Below, one piece after another: positions 5,423-7,766 of a stretch of 7,766 nt of DNA; positions within the stretch are counted from its first letter, which is position 1; every line of letters starts with the position of its first letter. The stretch is from Bacteroidota bacterium (GTDB lineage Bacteria > Bacteroidota > Bacteroidia > SpSt-205 > S141-50), in assembly GCA_015490695.1 (NCBI GenBank), contig WFXK01000354.1, forward strand, positions 1-7,766, given 5' to 3'. The notes beneath the pieces are model-generated. The model saw nothing but the letters and a program-made list of their open reading frames with translations. It had not been told where the DNA came from and made no database searches. A program made the position numbers and the translations under genes.

Positions 5423-6505
5423 ATGCGGCTTGTCCTTTATCCTTTGAGTATGCTTTATTACAGTGGCGTGACTTTGAGAAATTACCTTTACGATAAAGGG
5501 TGGTTAAAAATCACCAAAGTAGATTGTTGTGTTATTGCTATTGGGAACTTGTCTTCTGGGGGGACGGGAAAAACACCCTTAGCCGAATGGCTTATTGATT
5601 ATTTGTTACAAAAAAACCTTCGTCCTGCTTATTTAAGTAGAGGTTATGCTAGAAGGACTCGCGGTTTTATATTAGTGAATCCACTGCATCATAGCGTTAA
5701 AGAGGTAGGTGATGAAGCTTTAATGATCGCTTTGCGTTATCCGCAGATTCCGGTAGCAGTATGTGAAGATCGGGTAAAAGGCGCGCAGCGATTATTACAA
5801 GAGCATACCATAGATGTGATTATTTTAGATGATGCTTATCAACACCGAAAGATTGCCCGAGACCTTGATATATTGGTGATTAATCAGGAGCGACCGCCTT
5901 GGAAAGACTACCTTTTGCCTGCAGGTACCCTTAGAGAACCCTTTAAAAATTATGAGCGAGCTGATGCTGTTGTGATTACCTCTTTAAATGAAAATTTTTC
6001 TAAGGAGCGATTTAGAAAACGAATCAAAAACAAACCTTTGGTTTTCTTTCAAAAAACTGTCCAACAAATCATTCCTTTTTCGCCATTATTACCTGTTTAT
6101 AATTTGTCTGATTTACAACATCGCCCTGTGATTCTATTCAGCGGTATAGCAAATAATAAACAATTTTTTGACAGTGTGACTCAGTTAAAAGCACACATTG
6201 TTAAACATTTCAAATTCCGAGACCACTTTACTTATAAGAAAAAACATATAGAATTTTTAGTAAAGCGTTGGGAGCGGTTAAAAGAAAATAATGCTTTTAA
6301 ACATTCTCCTATCCTTTTGACGACAGAAAAAGACTGGGTGCGTTTAATCAATCGTAGTGAATTAGTTTCTCTCTTTCGGGAAATACCCTTTTACTATTTG
6401 AAAAGCGGATTAAATTGTTTAGAAGGGAATCAAGTATTACAGCAGTTGATAGAGCGGGCTATTACTCCAGCTTTACTTTCTTCTTCAGCAGCCGTACGAT
6501 TATAA
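5423..6505 (+). CDS. lpxK: Tetraacyldisaccharide 4'-kinase (lipid A biosynthesis)
   Basis: LpxK phosphorylates the 4' position of the tetraacyldisaccharide lipid A precursor at the inner face of the cytoplasmic membrane. The 360-residue protein is of usual length. It starts with a hydrophobic, aromatic-rich amphipathic helix (1-25) of the kind that docks these kinases to the membrane. The modified P-loop GGTGKTP (46-52, Lys50) follows GNLSS. SRGY (72-75), VGDE (95-98), the DDAYQHR acidic motif (136-142; DDGFQH in many relatives), FRDHFTY (265-271) and TTEKD (300-304) complete the family pattern. The ATG at 5423 lies 13 bp past the peptidase gene, with no Shine-Dalgarno. The last 6 bases overlap the stop end of the convergent glycosyltransferase gene. 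The presence of this gene says the cell makes lipid A, and hence LPS or lipooligosaccharide. I see no damage or odd residue that would suggest loss of function. Confidence 0.96.
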   Translation: MRLVLYPLSMLYYSGVTLRNYLYDKGWLKITKVDCCVIAIGNLSSGGTGKTPLAEWLIDYLLQKNLRPAYLSRGYARRTRGFILVNPLHHSVKEVGDEALMIALRYPQIPVAVCEDRVKGAQRLLQEHTIDVIILDDAYQHRKIARDLDILVINQERPPWKDYLLPAGTLREPFKNYERADAVVITSLNENFSKERFRKRIKNKPLVFFQKTVQQIIPFSPLLPVYNLSDLQHRPVILFSGIANNKQFFDSVTQLKAHIVKHFKFRDHFTYKKKHIEFLVKRWERLKENNAFKHSPILLTTEKDWVRLINRSELVSLFREIPFYYLKSGLNCLEGNQVLQQLIERAITPALLSSSAAVRL

Positions 6506-7624
6506 GGCTTGTTTTAATATTTCCCACACTTTTGCTTCTGTCTTTTCCCAGGAAAACTGATGTAGCCGTTTTTTCCCTTTTTCTATTAAAGTTTCTCGTA
6601 AAGAAGGGTTTTCATAAAGTTGTTGCATAGCCACAGCAATGCTTTCAGGTTCATGGGGGTTAATAGCTATTCCTGCATCGGCAGCTACTTCAGGCATGGC
6701 GCTGCAATCGCTATAAATAACAGGACAACCACATTGAAACGCTTCTAAAATCGGTAAGCCAAATCCTTCATAAAAAGATACATAGCAGAGCCCTAAAGCA
6801 TTTTGGTATAAATTACATAACATGGTTTCTGAAACATAGCCTGTGAAATGGACACTGTCTCGGTGTTTCATTTGTTTGAAATAGCTAATAGCCCGTTCAA
6901 ACTTCCATGCTTTTCTACCAACAATAAGGAGATTGACGTCGGCTTTTGTGCGCTCTTTAAAAAGGTCAAAAGCTTTTAAAAGTCCGTTGGTGTTTTTACG
7001 GGGATGTACTGCGGAAACAAATAGAAAATAAGGTTTCCCTTGGCTAAAACGTTTTTTAACGTCGGGATTGCTATTGGACTTTGGGGTTAAGGTAGGACCT
7101 GGGTAAACTACGGTGATTTTTTCCTCTTTGATTTTGTAAAATTCTATAATGTCTTTTTTTGTATGTTGCGAGACGCAGAAAATATGTTCAGCAATTTGAG
7201 CGTACTTAGGGAAGAATTGGGTGTAATGCCATAGGTCTGCTTTTCGGAGGTGTTCAGGATAACGTAAGAAAGCCAAGTCGTGGAAGAGGGGGAATTGTGG
7301 AAGTCCCCGTTTGGCTAAGCGTAGACTTAAATAGCCATCGGGAGAGAAAAAGAGTTTCACGGGATAACGTCGTAAAACCGCAGGTAATCGGAATTCAAAC
7401 CAAGTGATAAATAAAAACGGATGGCGGGCAGGTGGATGCACAATTAAAGGTGAAATGTTGTTCGCGTAGATGAAACGTTTATCATAAGGACGGTCAAATA
7501 AAAAATAGAAATTTATATCGTCATGTTTTTTGGTCATGGTACGTAGTAGAAAGTGGCTTACTTTTCCGATACCTTCCAAGCCTTTTTTTAATAAAAGCCG
7601 TGTGTTGACAGCAAGCGCTTCCAC
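6500..7624 (-). CDS. Glycosyltransferase family 4 (GT-B fold)
   Basis: This 374-residue retaining glycosyltransferase has the two Rossmann-like halves of the GT-B fold. The N-terminal acceptor half begins with a Val-Asn-Thr-Arg strand and a glycine-rich turn (LEGIGKV, 16-22). The C-terminal donor half carries HPRKN (207-211, Lys210 expected to contact the donor phosphate) and the E-x7-E motif Glu286-Gly-Phe-Gly-Leu-Pro-Ile-Leu-Glu294, with SAMPEVAADAGIA following (308-320). Such enzymes transfer sugars from nucleotide-sugar donors, commonly for LPS, exopolysaccharide or glycoprotein glycans; donor and acceptor cannot be told here. No membrane segment is evident, so it is probably cytoplasmic or peripheral. 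The start is GTG at 7622-7624, the only plausible one in frame, because a stop (7634-7636) lies just upstream. That stop ends the preceding reading frame, 9 bp away, suggesting translational coupling. Location beside lpxK fits an envelope role but proves none. Confidence 0.92.
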   Translation of the reverse strand: MEALAVNTRLLLKKGLEGIGKVSHFLLRTMTKKHDDINFYFLFDRPYDKRFIYANNISPLIVHPPARHPFLFITWFEFRLPAVLRRYPVKLFFSPDGYLSLRLAKRGLPQFPLFHDLAFLRYPEHLRKADLWHYTQFFPKYAQIAEHIFCVSQHTKKDIIEFYKIKEEKITVVYPGPTLTPKSNSNPDVKKRFSQGKPYFLFVSAVHPRKNTNGLLKAFDLFKERTKADVNLLIVGRKAWKFERAISYFKQMKHRDSVHFTGYVSETMLCNLYQNALGLCYVSFYEGFGLPILEAFQCGCPVIYSDCSAMPEVAADAGIAINPHEPESIAVAMQQLYENPSLRETLIEKGKKRLHQFSWEKTEAKVWEILKQAL

Positions 7625-7633
7625 CGCGACAAA

Positions 7634-7766
7634 TTAAGACAAATTTAATCGTTTGAACTGCTGAGGGGCAAGCCAATGATAAGGAATAAAAAAAGCATAA
7701 TCGCTTAACCACGGATGTTGCGCACACAAAACCTTGTGTTTCTCTTCACTATTAACATTTTCCATC
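7634..7766 (-). CDS. Partial unidentified reading frame at the right edge
   Basis: A frame of 43 codons runs from the window edge (ATG at 7763-7765) to TAA at 7634-7636. It ends 9 bp before the glycosyltransferase GTG and lies in the same frame as it. The residues (for example HPWLSDYAFFIPYHWL) are a mixed, protein-like composition with aromatic residues, and I do not recognise them. It may be the C-terminal end of a larger gene, with the ATG internal, or a small protein starting right at the edge. The tight spacing suggests it heads or belongs to the same operon as the glycosyltransferase. Confidence 0.5.
   Translation of the reverse strand, partial: MENVNSEEKHKVLCAQHPWLSDYAFFIPYHWLAPQQFKRLNLS
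7640..7671 (-). promoter_or_regulatory. Weak promoter candidate for the glycosyltransferase
   Basis: On the - strand CTTG (7669-7672) precedes TAAATTTG (7640-7647) by 21 bases, a fit to TTG-N19-21-TAnnTTTG. It lies inside the end of the edge reading frame and would leave a leader of only about 10 bases before the GTG at 7624. It may let the glycosyltransferase be transcribed alone, or may be chance. Confidence 0.25.

Noticed and set aside
6415..6630. 71-codon + strand frame across the lpxK-glycosyltransferase junction
   Set aside because: Overlaps both well-supported genes in other frames; the Phe/Leu-rich run is a by-product of antisense reading.
7521..7727. 68-codon - strand frame over the glycosyltransferase start
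   Set aside because: Different frame from both the glycosyltransferase and the edge frame, and cysteine-rich shadow-like content; the edge frame fits better.

Overview
The window looks like ordinary chromosomal housekeeping DNA from a member of the Bacteroidota, most likely a Cytophagales-like lineage (inference). The evidence is as follows. AtpD carries an insertion of about 28 residues ahead of its conserved GQMNEPPG segment, as Bacteroidota beta subunits do. No gene start has a convincing Shine-Dalgarno sequence. The best promoter candidates fit the Bacteroidota pattern TTTG-N19-21-TAnnTTTG. A lipid A kinase gene (lpxK) shows a Gram-negative, LPS-making cell. I see no mobile element, CRISPR array, tRNA, rRNA or phage gene.

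Layout, left to right. The 3' end of a 2'-5' RNA ligase-like (ThpR family) gene enters on the + strand from beyond the edge. It overlaps tail to tail by 23 bp with a soluble GAF-domain histidine kinase on the - strand. A 328-bp gene-free gap follows, holding a good promoter candidate for the kinase. Next on the - strand come atpD (ATP synthase beta) and, 48 bp upstream of it, a NUDIX hydrolase. The NUDIX gene is divergent from an isoaspartyl peptidase/asparaginase gene on the + strand, with only 23 bp between their start codons. lpxK follows the peptidase after 13 bp and is probably co-transcribed. lpxK then overlaps by 6 bp, tail to tail, with a GT4-family glycosyltransferase on the - strand. 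That gene is preceded, 9 bp upstream, by the end of another reading frame running off the right edge.

The genes do not form one obvious pathway. They touch energy metabolism (atpD), envelope synthesis (lpxK, probably the glycosyltransferase), protein or peptide turnover (isoaspartyl peptidase), nucleotide or RNA end clean-up (NUDIX, ThpR) and signalling (kinase). The most unusual items are the kinase's long insertion between the phosphoacceptor helix and the second dimerisation helix, an atpD without an adjacent atpC, and the very compact divergent start with a possible leaderless promoter. I found no convincing evidence of a new multi-gene system.
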